Source: Rhodoblastus acidophilus
GTDB lineage: Bacteria > Pseudomonadota > Alphaproteobacteria > Rhizobiales > Beijerinckiaceae
Assembly: GCF_900187365.1 (NCBI RefSeq)
Contig: NZ_FYDG01000003.1
Span: 124,001 to 188,000, forward strand
DNA: 64,000 bases
Direction: 5' to 3'
The position numbers and the translations under genes are program-made. Positions 18,301 to 26,524 of the stretch are shown one piece after another; position 1 is the stretch's first letter, and each line of letters begins with the position of its first letter. Below the pieces are notes generated by a model. It was not told the DNA's origin. It ran no database searches and worked only from the letters and a program-made list of their open reading frames with translations.

Positions 18301-18744
18301 TTAGCCGATCAGATGCTTTTCAATGTCCCAGACCGGCATTTTCGTCAGATCCTTGTCGATTTCGGCGACGATATGGGTCTTGACCTCGTCATGCAGCGCC
18401 TTGCGCAATTCGGCCAGCGTCCGGGCCGGCGCGGCGATGGCCAGCGCGCGGACGCCGCGTTCGCGCACCAGCCGCTCCAGCGCGGCGGCGGCCTGCTGGG
18501 CGAATTTATGTTCCTCGATGTCATGCCAGTCTGCGGATTCGACCGCGCTGCGGGCGGCTCCCACGCCCACCCGCCCCGGACGGTCGCTGCCCTGGTCGCG
18601 GGTGGCGGGGTTTTCGGCGTCGGCCATCACCTGCTCGGTGACGAAATTGGCGAATTTCTCATCGCCTTCATTGCGCAAGAACAAGGCCTTGCGGCCATCT
18701 CCCACGAAAACATAGGCGTCATGGGGCAGGGCGAGCTTGGTCAT
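18301..18744 (-). CDS. Host-attachment family protein (baeRF-type)
   Basis: The 147-residue protein contains AYVFVGDGRKALFLRNEGD at the N-terminus, a variable middle (RDQGSDRPGRVGVG) and a C-terminal half with FAQQAAAALERLVRERG and LAIAAPARTLAELRKAL. This is the pattern of the host_attach family, named from Agrobacterium and structurally related to release-factor-like eRF1 domains. Its true function is not established. It stands alone between the chemoreceptor and the iron permease. Confidence 0.85.
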   Translation of the reverse strand: MTKLALPHDAYVFVGDGRKALFLRNEGDEKFANFVTEQVMADAENPATRDQGSDRPGRVGVGAARSAVESADWHDIEEHKFAQQAAAALERLVRERGVRALAIAAPARTLAELRKALHDEVKTHIVAEIDKDLTKMPVWDIEKHLIG

Positions 18745-18864
18745 GGGGTCGTCTCCAACGCGAGGCGGGGACTCACGCCCGACGGCGCAAAAAGTTCCCG
18801 CTCGCCCCGAGTGAACGCCGCCGCCCCCGCCGCCGCCATGACCCCCGTCAAGGTTTGGTCCGGC

Positions 18865-19695
18865 TCAGGCCTGGGTCGGGCGCGGCTGCAACGGCTTGGG
18901 CGCCGCCGCCCGCGTGGCGAGGAAAATACCGATGAGCGCGACCAGATAGACCGCGAGCTGCATGCCGGAGGGCCTGTCGACATAGCCGAACAGCACATGC
19001 AGCATCCGGCCGACAATGCTGTCGTCGGGCAGGATGGCCGAGGTGTTCCACACCGTGCGCGACCACGCGTTCACCAGCCCGGCCTGCTGCAGATAGACCA
19101 CGCTCTGCGCCGCCATGCCGGCGGCGAGGAAGGTGATCAGCCCGGTGGTGACGCCGAACAGCGCCTTGGCCGGAATTTTCACGAGGCCATAGAACATCAG
19201 GGCCGACAGGCCGGCGCCGAGCGCCAAGCCGCCGGCGCCGCCGGCCAGCATCGAGCCGACCGTCTCCTTGCCGGAAGCGGCGACGCCATAGAGGAACAGC
19301 ACCACCTCCGAGCCCTCGCGCAGCACGGCCACGGCCACCACAATGGCCAGCGCGGTCAAATCCTTGCCGCCCTTGGCCACTTCCTGCCCCACGCCGCGCA
19401 ATTCCGCCGCCATCTCGCGGCCATGACGCGCCATCCAGATATTGTGCCAGCCCAGCATGACGGTGGCGACGATCAGCACGGAAGCGTTGAACACCTCCTG
19501 GCCCACCCCTTCCAGCGCATTGGACAGTTCGCCCGCGAACACGGCCAGCAGGCAGGCGCCCAGCACGCCCGCGGCGACGCCGACGGCGACATAGCTTCCC
19601 CGGCGCGGAACGCCGCGTGTGACCGCGAGCACGATGCCGACGATCAGGCCGGCTTCAATGACTTCGCGAAAGACAATAATGAGCGCGCCGAGCAT
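18865..19695 (-). CDS. FTR1-family iron permease
   Basis: Inner-membrane iron permease of about 276 residues with seven predicted helices. Both family motifs are present: FREVIEAG near the start (R-E-x-x-E) and LREGSEVVLFL mid-protein (REGSE). The ATG at 19693-19695 (MLGALIIVFREVIEAG) places the first helix at the usual position; an upstream in-frame ATG would add eight residues. EfeO and EfeB partners are absent. A putative Irr box lies 156 bases upstream. Confidence 0.9.
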   Translation of the reverse strand: MLGALIIVFREVIEAGLIVGIVLAVTRGVPRRGSYVAVGVAAGVLGACLLAVFAGELSNALEGVGQEVFNASVLIVATVMLGWHNIWMARHGREMAAELRGVGQEVAKGGKDLTALAIVVAVAVLREGSEVVLFLYGVAASGKETVGSMLAGGAGGLALGAGLSALMFYGLVKIPAKALFGVTTGLITFLAAGMAAQSVVYLQQAGLVNAWSRTVWNTSAILPDDSIVGRMLHVLFGYVDRPSGMQLAVYLVALIGIFLATRAAAPKPLQPRPTQA

Positions 19696-19850
19696 TTCTT
19701 CAATCCTGGACCTGTTCAAGCGGCGCGGCGGCGGTTCCGCCCGCCGCCGCGCCGGGGATTGACGCGTTACGACAGCGCGATGGGAGAGAGCGCATCGCGC
19801 CTCCCGCTTATCGCAGGCGCGAAGCCGCGTCGCAAAGGAATGTGGCCAGT

Positions 19851-19867
19851 TTAGAAAACTTCAAAAC
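19851..19867. promoter_or_regulatory. ICE-like (Irr) box upstream of the FTR1 permease gene
   Basis: TTTAGAA-AAC-TTCAAAA matches the Irr iron-control-element consensus TTTAGAA-N3-TTCTAAA at 13 of 14 half-site bases. It lies 156 bases before the permease start and after the end of bfr. Irr control is inferred from Rhizobiales precedent. Confidence 0.5.
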
Positions 19868-19969
19868 TCCGGCGTGGCCGTGGCGCGCACAAACGCAAAC
19901 GCAAACATGCAAAGGGGAGGCGACCTGCGCCGTCCCCACCGCCTGCTTCGATCCGACGCTGTTCGCGTC

Positions 19970-20446
19970 TCAGGAAATCTCGCCCATATGCTTCTGGCCG
20001 TAGAGCTGAACGCCCACCTGCTTGATCAGCTCAAGCTGGGTTTCGAGGAAGTCGATATGCTCCTCCTCGTCATGGGTGAGCTGCTCGAACAGGTTTTGCG
20101 TGACGCGATCGTTGACGGACAGGCAATAGGCGGCGGCTTCGAGATAGAGCGCGCGGGCGTCCAGTTCGGCCGCAAGATCGGCGCGGAGGATTTCCTCGAT
20201 ATTCTCACCGATGCGCAGGGCGCTCAGCTCCTGCATGTTGGGAAAGCCTTCGAGAAACAGAATGCGCGCCGTCACCTTGTCGGCGTGCTCCATTTCCTCG
20301 ATGGATTCCTTGCGCCATTTCTTGGCGAGTTCCCGATAGCCCCAATTGTCCAGGATACGGTAATGCAGCCAATATTGGTTGATTGCGGTGAGTTCGCTGC
20401 GCAGGGCCTTGTTGAGATATTCAATGACTCTTGTGTCGCCGCGCAT
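19970..20446 (-). CDS. bfr: Bacterioferritin
   Basis: Haem-containing iron-storage protein of 158 residues forming a 24-mer. Ferroxidase ligands are visible: Glu18 in RSELTAINQYW, the EEMEH segment with Glu51/His54, Glu94 in AAELDARALY, and the DEEEH segment with Glu127/His130. Met52 in the same EEMEH segment is the haem ligand. It lies 92 bases downstream of bfd in the same orientation and is probably co-expressed with it under the ICE-like box at 20848-20864. Confidence 0.97.
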   Translation of the reverse strand: MRGDTRVIEYLNKALRSELTAINQYWLHYRILDNWGYRELAKKWRKESIEEMEHADKVTARILFLEGFPNMQELSALRIGENIEEILRADLAAELDARALYLEAAAYCLSVNDRVTQNLFEQLTHDEEEHIDFLETQLELIKQVGVQLYGQKHMGEIS

Positions 20447-20538
20447 GTTGTTCTCCCGGAGTTTTTTTCAGGGAGCCAAGTCTAACCGGCCGCCGGGGCG
20501 GCGCAAGCCGATAATAGTGGCGCCCCACCGGGCGAATT

Positions 20539-20757
20539 TCAGGCGCAGGCGGAGAGATCGGCCTGGCCGCGCGACGGCTCCTCGCCGCCGCAGGACGAGT
20601 CGAGCGCCGAGCGAATGCTGCGAATGCACTTGCCGCATTTGGGCGCGCGTCCCAGGCAGCGGAACACCTCGCTGGGCCGTTCGACCGGCGCGCCGCACGG
20701 CTTGGACGCGGTTTGAACGTCGCGGTCGGAAATCACATTGCAGGAACAGAGAATCAT
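20539..20757 (-). CDS. bfd: Bacterioferritin-associated ferredoxin
   Basis: The 72-residue [2Fe-2S] protein delivers electrons to the bacterioferritin haem so that stored iron can leave the core. The cluster cysteines are seen as CSC at 4-6 and the CGKC pair near 41-44, the usual Bfd spacing. The C-terminal extension LDSSCGGEEPSRGQ is unconserved. The bfd-bfr order supports joint iron mobilisation and storage. Confidence 0.93.
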   Translation of the reverse strand: MILCSCNVISDRDVQTASKPCGAPVERPSEVFRCLGRAPKCGKCIRSIRSALDSSCGGEEPSRGQADLSACA

Positions 20758-20847
20758 GGGTCCGCCAAGCTTGAGCGAAAACGGTGCAGTTCCAGGGCAT
20801 CAAAAGAATGCCAGCGTTCCCGCTCGCCGCAAACCATATTGGCGTTG

Positions 20848-20864
20848 TTTGGAAGGTTTCTAAA
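20848..20864. promoter_or_regulatory. ICE-like (Irr) box upstream of bfd-bfr
   Basis: TTTGGAA-GGT-TTCTAAA matches the Irr consensus TTTAGAA-N3-TTCTAAA at 13 of 14 bases. It lies 91 bases upstream of the bfd ATG. Its right edge is shared with the T-tract of the oxlT terminator. Confidence 0.6.
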
Positions 20865-20892
20865 AAAAGCCCGGAGGGGGCGCCTCCGGGTC
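20861..20892 (-). terminator. Rho-independent terminator of the oxlT/fds transcription unit
   Basis: On the minus strand ACCCGGAGG and CCTCCGGGC pair around a short GC loop and are followed by seven T residues. It closes the long fds-oxlT unit right before the bfd promoter region. Confidence 0.85.
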
Positions 20893-20905
20893 TCATCGCT
20901 TGGGG

Positions 20906-22555
20906 TCACTGGAAGATGGCCAGCGCTTTTTGCAACGTCTGCCACACGCCCCAGGCGAGGGGAACGCCGACCGCGCCCCAGGCCAGCGCCGCCTTGATGT
21001 CGAACGCGCCGCCGCCAATGCCGTAGCCGCCGATCGGGCCGGACGGAATCGCCTGCGCCGTCGCGAGTTTCTCGCTCTCGTCCTCCGGCATCAGATATTT
21101 GGGGTTCACCGGCCGCACCAGCGCGTTGCAGATCAGCCCGACCACAAGGAAGCCGGCGAGAATGTACAGGGTGGCGTCGTAGAGCCGGTCCGCCGGCACG
21201 CCCGCCGCCTTGTTGAACTCGCGGATGTAGTTGACCACCACGGGGCCGACAATGCCGGCGGTGGACCAAGCCGTGAGCAGGCGGCCATGGATGGCGCCGA
21301 CATAGGCCGTGCCGAAAATATCCGCGAGATAGGCCGGCACGGTGGCGAAACCGCCGCCATACATCGACAGGATGATGCCGAACGCCAGCACGAACAGCGC
21401 GCGGTCTCCGCTATGCGCCAGCGTCGGCGCCGCTGCGTAAAGGGCGATGCCGAGGCCGAAGAAGATGAAATAGGTCGCCTTGCGCCCGAAATGGTCCGAG
21501 GACGAGGCCCACAGGAAGCGCCCGGCGATGTTGAACAGCGACAGCAAGCCCGCAAAGCCCGCCGCAATCACCGCGATGGCGCCCTTCTGCGAGGCGTCGA
21601 GCGCGGCGAAGCCCAGCTCCGGCTTGCCGATCAGGGCGCCGCCGAAAATCTCCTGCAACATGGGCGAGGCCATGCCGATCACGCCGATGCCGGCGGAGAC
21701 GTTCAGGCACAGCACCAGCCAGATCAGCCAGAACTGCGGCGTCTTGTGCGCGTCGCGCAGATGCACGTTGCCGCTGGAGATCATCCTGTTGCGGGTCGCG
21801 GGCGGGGTCCAGCCCTCCGGGCGCCAGCCGTGCGGCGGCACGCGATAGCCCAGCGCGCCGCCAAGCATGTAGAGGAAATAAACGCCGCCGAGCACGACAA
21901 ACGTTTGCCAGACGCCGACGCTGTCCGGCGTCTTGAAATGGTTCATCAGCAGCGCCGCCAGCGGCGAGCCGATCATCGCGCCGCCGCCGAAGCCCATGAT
22001 GGCCATGCCGGTGGCCATGCCGCGCCGGTCGGGAAACCATTTGATCAGCGTCGAGACCGGCGAAATATAGCCCAGCCCCAAGCCGATTCCGCCGATCACG
22101 CCCGGTCCCAGCCACAGCAGCCAGAGCTGGTGCCAATAGACGCCGGCGGCGCCGATCAGCAGCCCGCCGGCCCAGCAGAAGGCGGCGACAAGCCCGGCCT
22201 TGCGCGGCCCGGCGCGCTCCAGCCAGCCGCCCCACAGCGCCGCCGAGGAGCCGAGCAGCACGAAGAACAAGGTGTACATCCAGCCGAGATCGGCCACTTT
22301 CCAGTCGCAGCTGGTGGTGAACAGGGCGGTCAGCAGGCCGGCGCCGGCGGGGCAGGCGACGGATTTGGCGATTCCGAGCGATTGGCTCAACGGCAGCCAG
22401 AACACCGAAAAACCATACGCCATGCCGATGCAGAGATGGATGGCCAGCGCGGCGGGCGGAACGAGCCACCTGTTGAAGCCGGGCTTGGCGACGGTGGCCT
22501 CGCGGTCAAGCCAATGCGGCGCCGGCGGGGCGCCAGCGTGAATCTGTGCAGTCAT
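20906..22555 (-). CDS. oxlT: Oxalate/formate antiporter family MFS transporter
   Basis: The 549-residue inner-membrane protein has twelve MFS helices and an extra C-terminal hydrophobic segment (about 520-545). OFA-family features include AIHLCIGMAYGFSVFWLPLS, FPDRRGMATGMAIMGFGGGA and FGRKATYF. It lies 63 bases after fdsD in the same direction. A formate-handling context supports oxalate2-/formate- exchange, but OFA members also carry other anions, so the substrate is inferred. GGGAGG lies 6 bases before the ATG. Confidence 0.85.
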   Translation of the reverse strand: MTAQIHAGAPPAPHWLDREATVAKPGFNRWLVPPAALAIHLCIGMAYGFSVFWLPLSQSLGIAKSVACPAGAGLLTALFTTSCDWKVADLGWMYTLFFVLLGSSAALWGGWLERAGPRKAGLVAAFCWAGGLLIGAAGVYWHQLWLLWLGPGVIGGIGLGLGYISPVSTLIKWFPDRRGMATGMAIMGFGGGAMIGSPLAALLMNHFKTPDSVGVWQTFVVLGGVYFLYMLGGALGYRVPPHGWRPEGWTPPATRNRMISSGNVHLRDAHKTPQFWLIWLVLCLNVSAGIGVIGMASPMLQEIFGGALIGKPELGFAALDASQKGAIAVIAAGFAGLLSLFNIAGRFLWASSSDHFGRKATYFIFFGLGIALYAAAPTLAHSGDRALFVLAFGIILSMYGGGFATVPAYLADIFGTAYVGAIHGRLLTAWSTAGIVGPVVVNYIREFNKAAGVPADRLYDATLYILAGFLVVGLICNALVRPVNPKYLMPEDESEKLATAQAIPSGPIGGYGIGGGAFDIKAALAWGAVGVPLAWGVWQTLQKALAIFQ

Positions 22556-22618
22556 TGCTTCCTCCCAATTGCGGCCGGATTTCCGGTCCGTTTTTGAAAT
22601 CCGCTTTGAAAACGGCGT

Positions 22619-22858
22619 CTAGAACGCCTGCGCCTTTCTTCGCTTCACCAATCCGCGCGCCGCCTCCAGCGCGGCCGGCTCCAGCGTGCGGCCGCCCGCC
22701 GCCGCCAGAAAATCCTCGCGCATTTTCGGGGTCCAGAACTTGTTGATATGGCCGGCGATGGCCTCGGGCGCCGTCGCGCCCGAACTCTTGTAGAAATCGG
22801 CGATCTGGCCCGCCATGGTCAGCAGCTTCGCGCTGGAATCGTGGGCGATTTCGTTCAT
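22619..22858 (-). CDS. fdsD: NAD-dependent formate dehydrogenase delta subunit
   Basis: The 79-residue protein (MNEIAHDSSAKLLTMAGQIA...) has the FYKSSGATAPEAIAGHINKFW core of FdsD, a small subunit needed for an active molybdenum formate dehydrogenase complex. The ATG overlaps the fdhD stop as ATGA, so translation is coupled. It is the last fds gene before the antiporter. Confidence 0.92.
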   Translation of the reverse strand: MNEIAHDSSAKLLTMAGQIADFYKSSGATAPEAIAGHINKFWTPKMREDFLAAAGGRTLEPAALEAARGLVKRRKAQAF

Positions 22859-23694
22859 GAGGCGGTCCTGTGCTGCGAAAGATCGGAACGGGCGACGTCT
22901 CCGGCGAAAACCGCAAAACTGTCGGCGCGCGCCACGGCGGCCAGCGTCAGGCCCAACGCTTCGGCCCGCGCGATGGCGAGGCTGGTCGGCGCGGAAATGG
23001 CCGCCAGCAGCGGGGCGCCGAAAAACGCGGTTTTCTCGACCATTTCGAAGGATGCGCGGCTGGTGACGACGACAAAACCGTTTTGGGCGCGCAAACCTTG
23101 CCGCAGCGCCGCGCCGATACATTTGTCGAGCGCATTGTGCCGCCCGACATCCTCGCGCGCGATCAGGATGACGCCGTCGCGGTCGCAAAAGGCGGCGGCG
23201 TGGACGGCGCGTGTGAGCGCGTTGAGCGGTTGGTTCGCGGAAAGGTTTTTGAGCGCGGCGAACACCGCCTGGGCCTCGACCGGCGCCGCCGGCGCCAGCC
23301 GGCGCGCCTGCGGCAGCATGGCCTCGCTCTCGACGCCGCACAGCCCGCAGGAGCTGCGTCCCTCGATGGCGCGGCGTCGGGCGAGATGCCCGCGCATCTT
23401 TTCCGGGGCGAGGCGCATGTCCACGGCGACGCCCTGGCCCCGCGCGGCGACGTCGAGGGCGCGAATGTCCTCCACGCCCGCGATCAGTCCCTCTGTAAGG
23501 GCGAAGCCGAAGGCGAAATCCTCGACGTCGCCGGGGCTGGCCATCATCACCGCATAGGGCACGCCGCCGAACAGAAAGCTCACCGGCGTTTCCTCGGCGA
23601 CGGCGCGCGCGCCGTCATGCGTCAGCCCGCCGGCCTCGAACACCTGTGTCGCCGCCTCGCGCGCGGGAAAAGCAAAAAGCTCACTCGGCGGCAT
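22855..23694 (-). CDS. fdhD: Formate dehydrogenase accessory sulfurtransferase
   Basis: FdhD (also called FdsC) sulfurates the bis-MGD molybdenum cofactor, relaying sulfur from a cysteine desulfurase. The 279-residue protein carries SSCGLCGVES with the CxxC cysteines and the REDVGRHNALDKCIG segment. I place the start at 23692-23694 (MPPSELFAFPARE), overlapping the end of fdsA by 14 bases. It sits between fdsA and fdsD, the classic fdsGBACD order. Confidence 0.94.
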   Translation of the reverse strand: MPPSELFAFPAREAATQVFEAGGLTHDGARAVAEETPVSFLFGGVPYAVMMASPGDVEDFAFGFALTEGLIAGVEDIRALDVAARGQGVAVDMRLAPEKMRGHLARRRAIEGRSSCGLCGVESEAMLPQARRLAPAAPVEAQAVFAALKNLSANQPLNALTRAVHAAAFCDRDGVILIAREDVGRHNALDKCIGAALRQGLRAQNGFVVVTSRASFEMVEKTAFFGAPLLAAISAPTSLAIARAEALGLTLAAVARADSFAVFAGDVARSDLSQHRTAS

Positions 23695-26515
23695 TCGCGC
23701 CCTCCAGCAGCCGCAGGGCGACGTCCTCATGCGCGTTGCGCCGCTGCCAGTCCGACAGCGAATTGGTGCGCCGCACCTCCACCGCCGTCACCTTGTATTC
23801 CGGGCAATTGGTCGCCCAATCGCTGTTTTCCGTGGTGACGACATTGGCGCCGGAGCCGGGGTGATGGAACGTGGTGTAAACCACGCCCGGCTGCATCCGC
23901 TCGCTGATCTTGGCCCGCAACGCCACATCTCCGGCGCGCGAGGCCACCGACACCAGCTCGCCATCGAGAATGCCGCGCTGCTCGGCGTCGAACGGGTGGA
24001 TTTCCAGCACATCCTCGGGATGCCACGCCGAGTTCTCGGTGCGCCGCGTCTGCGCGCCGACATTATATTGCGACAGGATGCGCCCGGTGGTGAGGATCAG
24101 CGGGAAGCGCGGCCCGCTGCGTTCGCTGGTGGGCACATATTCGGTCAACATGAACTTGCCGGCGCCGTTGACGAAACGCTCGACATGCATCATCGGCGTG
24201 CCCTCGGGCGAAGCCTCGTTGCACGGCCATTGCACCGACCCCATTTCGTCCAGCTTGGAATAGCTCACGCCGGCGAAGGTCGGGGTCAGCGCCGCGATCT
24301 CGTCCATGATTTCCGATGGATGATTGTACGCCATGGGATAGCCGAGCGCGGTCGAGAGTTCGCAGATCGCCGCCCATTCGTCCTTGCCCGACAGCGGCGT
24401 CATCACTTTTCGCACCCGGTTGATACGGCGCTCGGCGTTGGTGAAGGTGCCGTCCTTTTCGAGGAAAGACGCGCCCGGCAGGAACACATGCGCGAATTTG
24501 GCCGTCTCGTTCAGGAACAGGTCCTGCACCACCACGCATTCCATGTTCTTCAACGCGGCCGAGACGTGATTGGTGTTCGGATCGGATTGCGCGATGTCCT
24601 CGCCATGCACGAACAGACCCTTGAAATGCCCGCCGAGCGCCTCGTCGAACATGTTGGGGATGCGCAGGCCCGGCTCGTCATCGAGCTTTAACCCCCAGCG
24701 CGTCTCGAAGGCGCCGCGCACCTCGTCGTTGCCGACATGGCGATAGCCCGGCAATTCGTGCGGGAACGACCCCATGTCGCAGGAGCCCTGCACATTGTTC
24801 TGCCCGCGCAACGGATTCACGCCGGCGCCGACATGGCCGATATTGCCGGTGGCCATGGCGAGATTCGCCAAAGCCATCACCGTGGTCGAGCCCTGGCTGT
24901 GCTCGGTGACGCCGAGGCCGTAGTAGATTGCGGCGTTTTTCACGCTGGCGTAGAGACGCGCGGCCTTGCGCAGTTCGGCGGCGGGGACGCCGGTGAACTG
25001 CTCGCTGTATTCGGGCGAATTCTGCTCCAGCGCGATAAAGCGCGCCCAGGATTCAAACGCGTCGCGGTCGCAGCGCGCGGCGATATAGTCCTCCCTCAGC
25101 AGCCCTTCCGTCACGATCACATGCGCCAGCGCATTGACCACGGCGACATTGGTTCCGGGCAGCAATTGCAGGTGATGCGCCGCCTGAACATGCGGCGAGC
25201 GCACGAGGTCGATGGCGCGCGGGTCGATCACGATCAGCTTGGCGCCTTGCCGCAGCCGCTTCTTCATCCGCGAGCCGAACACCGGATGGGCGTCGGTCGG
25301 ATTGGCGCCGATCACCAGAATGACGTCGGCTTCGTCCACCGACTTGAAATCCTGCGTGCCCGCTGAGGTGCCGAGCGTCACCGACAGGCCGTAGCCGGTC
25401 GGCGAATGGCAGACGCGGGCGCAGGTGTCGATATTGTTGTTGCGCAGCGCGGCCCGCACCAGCTTTTGCAGCACGAACACTTCCTCGTTGGTGCAGCGCG
25501 AGGAGGAAATGGCGCCCACGGATTCCCGGCCATATTTGCTCTGGATCCGCTTGAACTCGGACGCGGTATGCGCGATGGCCTCGTCCCACGAAACCTCGCG
25601 CCACGGGTCGGTGATCCTCTCGCGGATCATCGGCTTGGTCTTGCGGTCCTTGTGGGTGGCGTAGCCATAGGCGAAGCGGCCCTTGACGCAGCTATGGCCC
25701 TCGTTCGCCTGGCCCTGCTTGTACGGGACCATGCGCACCAGTTGCTCGCCGCGCATTTCCGCCTTGAACGAACAGCCGACGCCGCAATAGGCGCAGGTGG
25801 TGACCTTGGAATGTTCCGGCTGTCCCTCGGCGATCACGCTCTTTTCGATCAGCGTTGCTGTCGGGCAGGCCTGCACGCAGGCGCCGCAGGACACACATTC
25901 GCTGGTGAGGAAATCGGTCGGCCCGGATGCGATGCGCGAATCGAAGCCGCGTCCGCTGGCGGTCAGCGCGAACGTGCCCTGCACCTCCTCGCAGGCGCGC
26001 ACGCAGCGATAGCAGACGATGCACTTGGACGGATCGTAAGTGAAGTAGGGGTTGGACTCGTCCTTGGCGTCCTTCAGATGGTTGGCGCCCTCGCCATAGC
26101 GCACCGCGCGCAGGCCGACCTCGCCCGCCGTATCCTGCAACTCGCAATCGCCGTTGGCGGCGCAGGTCAGGCAATCGAGCGGATGGTCGGAGATGTACAG
26201 CTCCATCACGCCGCGCCGCAGCTTTTGCAGCCGCTCGGTCTGGGTGCGCACCACCATGCCGTCTTCGGCGGGCGTGGTGCAGGAGGCCGGCGTTCCGCGC
26301 CGGCCTTCGATTTCAACCAGACACATGCGGCAGGAGCCGAAACTTTCCAGCGAGTCCGTGGCGCACAGTTTGGGGATTTTCACCCCGCGCTGCGTCGAGG
26401 CGGCCATCACCGATGTCCCCTGGGGCACGGTGACCTGCTCGCCGTCGATGGTGAGCGTGACGGTTTGGTCGGAAACGCGGATGGGCGTGCCGAAGTCCAG
26501 TTCCTTGATCAGCAT
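23681..26515 (-). CDS. fdsA: NAD-dependent formate dehydrogenase, catalytic alpha subunit
   Basis: Oxidises formate to CO2 at a bis-MGD molybdenum centre. The 944-residue protein shows its whole electron chain. [2Fe-2S]: Cys51, 62, 65, 79. His-ligated [4Fe-4S]: His111, Cys115, 118, 124. Two ferredoxin-type [4Fe-4S]: Cys165/168/171/175 and Cys207/210/213/217. Proximal [4Fe-4S]: Cys241/244/248/276. The molybdenum ligand should be Cys369 in CARVCHSPTGYG, so this is a cysteine, not selenocysteine, enzyme. The next His370 is also conserved. It is 9 bases after fdsB. The complex is soluble and cytoplasmic. Confidence 0.96.
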   Translation of the reverse strand: MLIKELDFGTPIRVSDQTVTLTIDGEQVTVPQGTSVMAASTQRGVKIPKLCATDSLESFGSCRMCLVEIEGRRGTPASCTTPAEDGMVVRTQTERLQKLRRGVMELYISDHPLDCLTCAANGDCELQDTAGEVGLRAVRYGEGANHLKDAKDESNPYFTYDPSKCIVCYRCVRACEEVQGTFALTASGRGFDSRIASGPTDFLTSECVSCGACVQACPTATLIEKSVIAEGQPEHSKVTTCAYCGVGCSFKAEMRGEQLVRMVPYKQGQANEGHSCVKGRFAYGYATHKDRKTKPMIRERITDPWREVSWDEAIAHTASEFKRIQSKYGRESVGAISSSRCTNEEVFVLQKLVRAALRNNNIDTCARVCHSPTGYGLSVTLGTSAGTQDFKSVDEADVILVIGANPTDAHPVFGSRMKKRLRQGAKLIVIDPRAIDLVRSPHVQAAHHLQLLPGTNVAVVNALAHVIVTEGLLREDYIAARCDRDAFESWARFIALEQNSPEYSEQFTGVPAAELRKAARLYASVKNAAIYYGLGVTEHSQGSTTVMALANLAMATGNIGHVGAGVNPLRGQNNVQGSCDMGSFPHELPGYRHVGNDEVRGAFETRWGLKLDDEPGLRIPNMFDEALGGHFKGLFVHGEDIAQSDPNTNHVSAALKNMECVVVQDLFLNETAKFAHVFLPGASFLEKDGTFTNAERRINRVRKVMTPLSGKDEWAAICELSTALGYPMAYNHPSEIMDEIAALTPTFAGVSYSKLDEMGSVQWPCNEASPEGTPMMHVERFVNGAGKFMLTEYVPTSERSGPRFPLILTTGRILSQYNVGAQTRRTENSAWHPEDVLEIHPFDAEQRGILDGELVSVASRAGDVALRAKISERMQPGVVYTTFHHPGSGANVVTTENSDWATNCPEYKVTAVEVRRTNSLSDWQRRNAHEDVALRLLEGANAAE

Positions 26516-26524
26516 GGAACGCTC

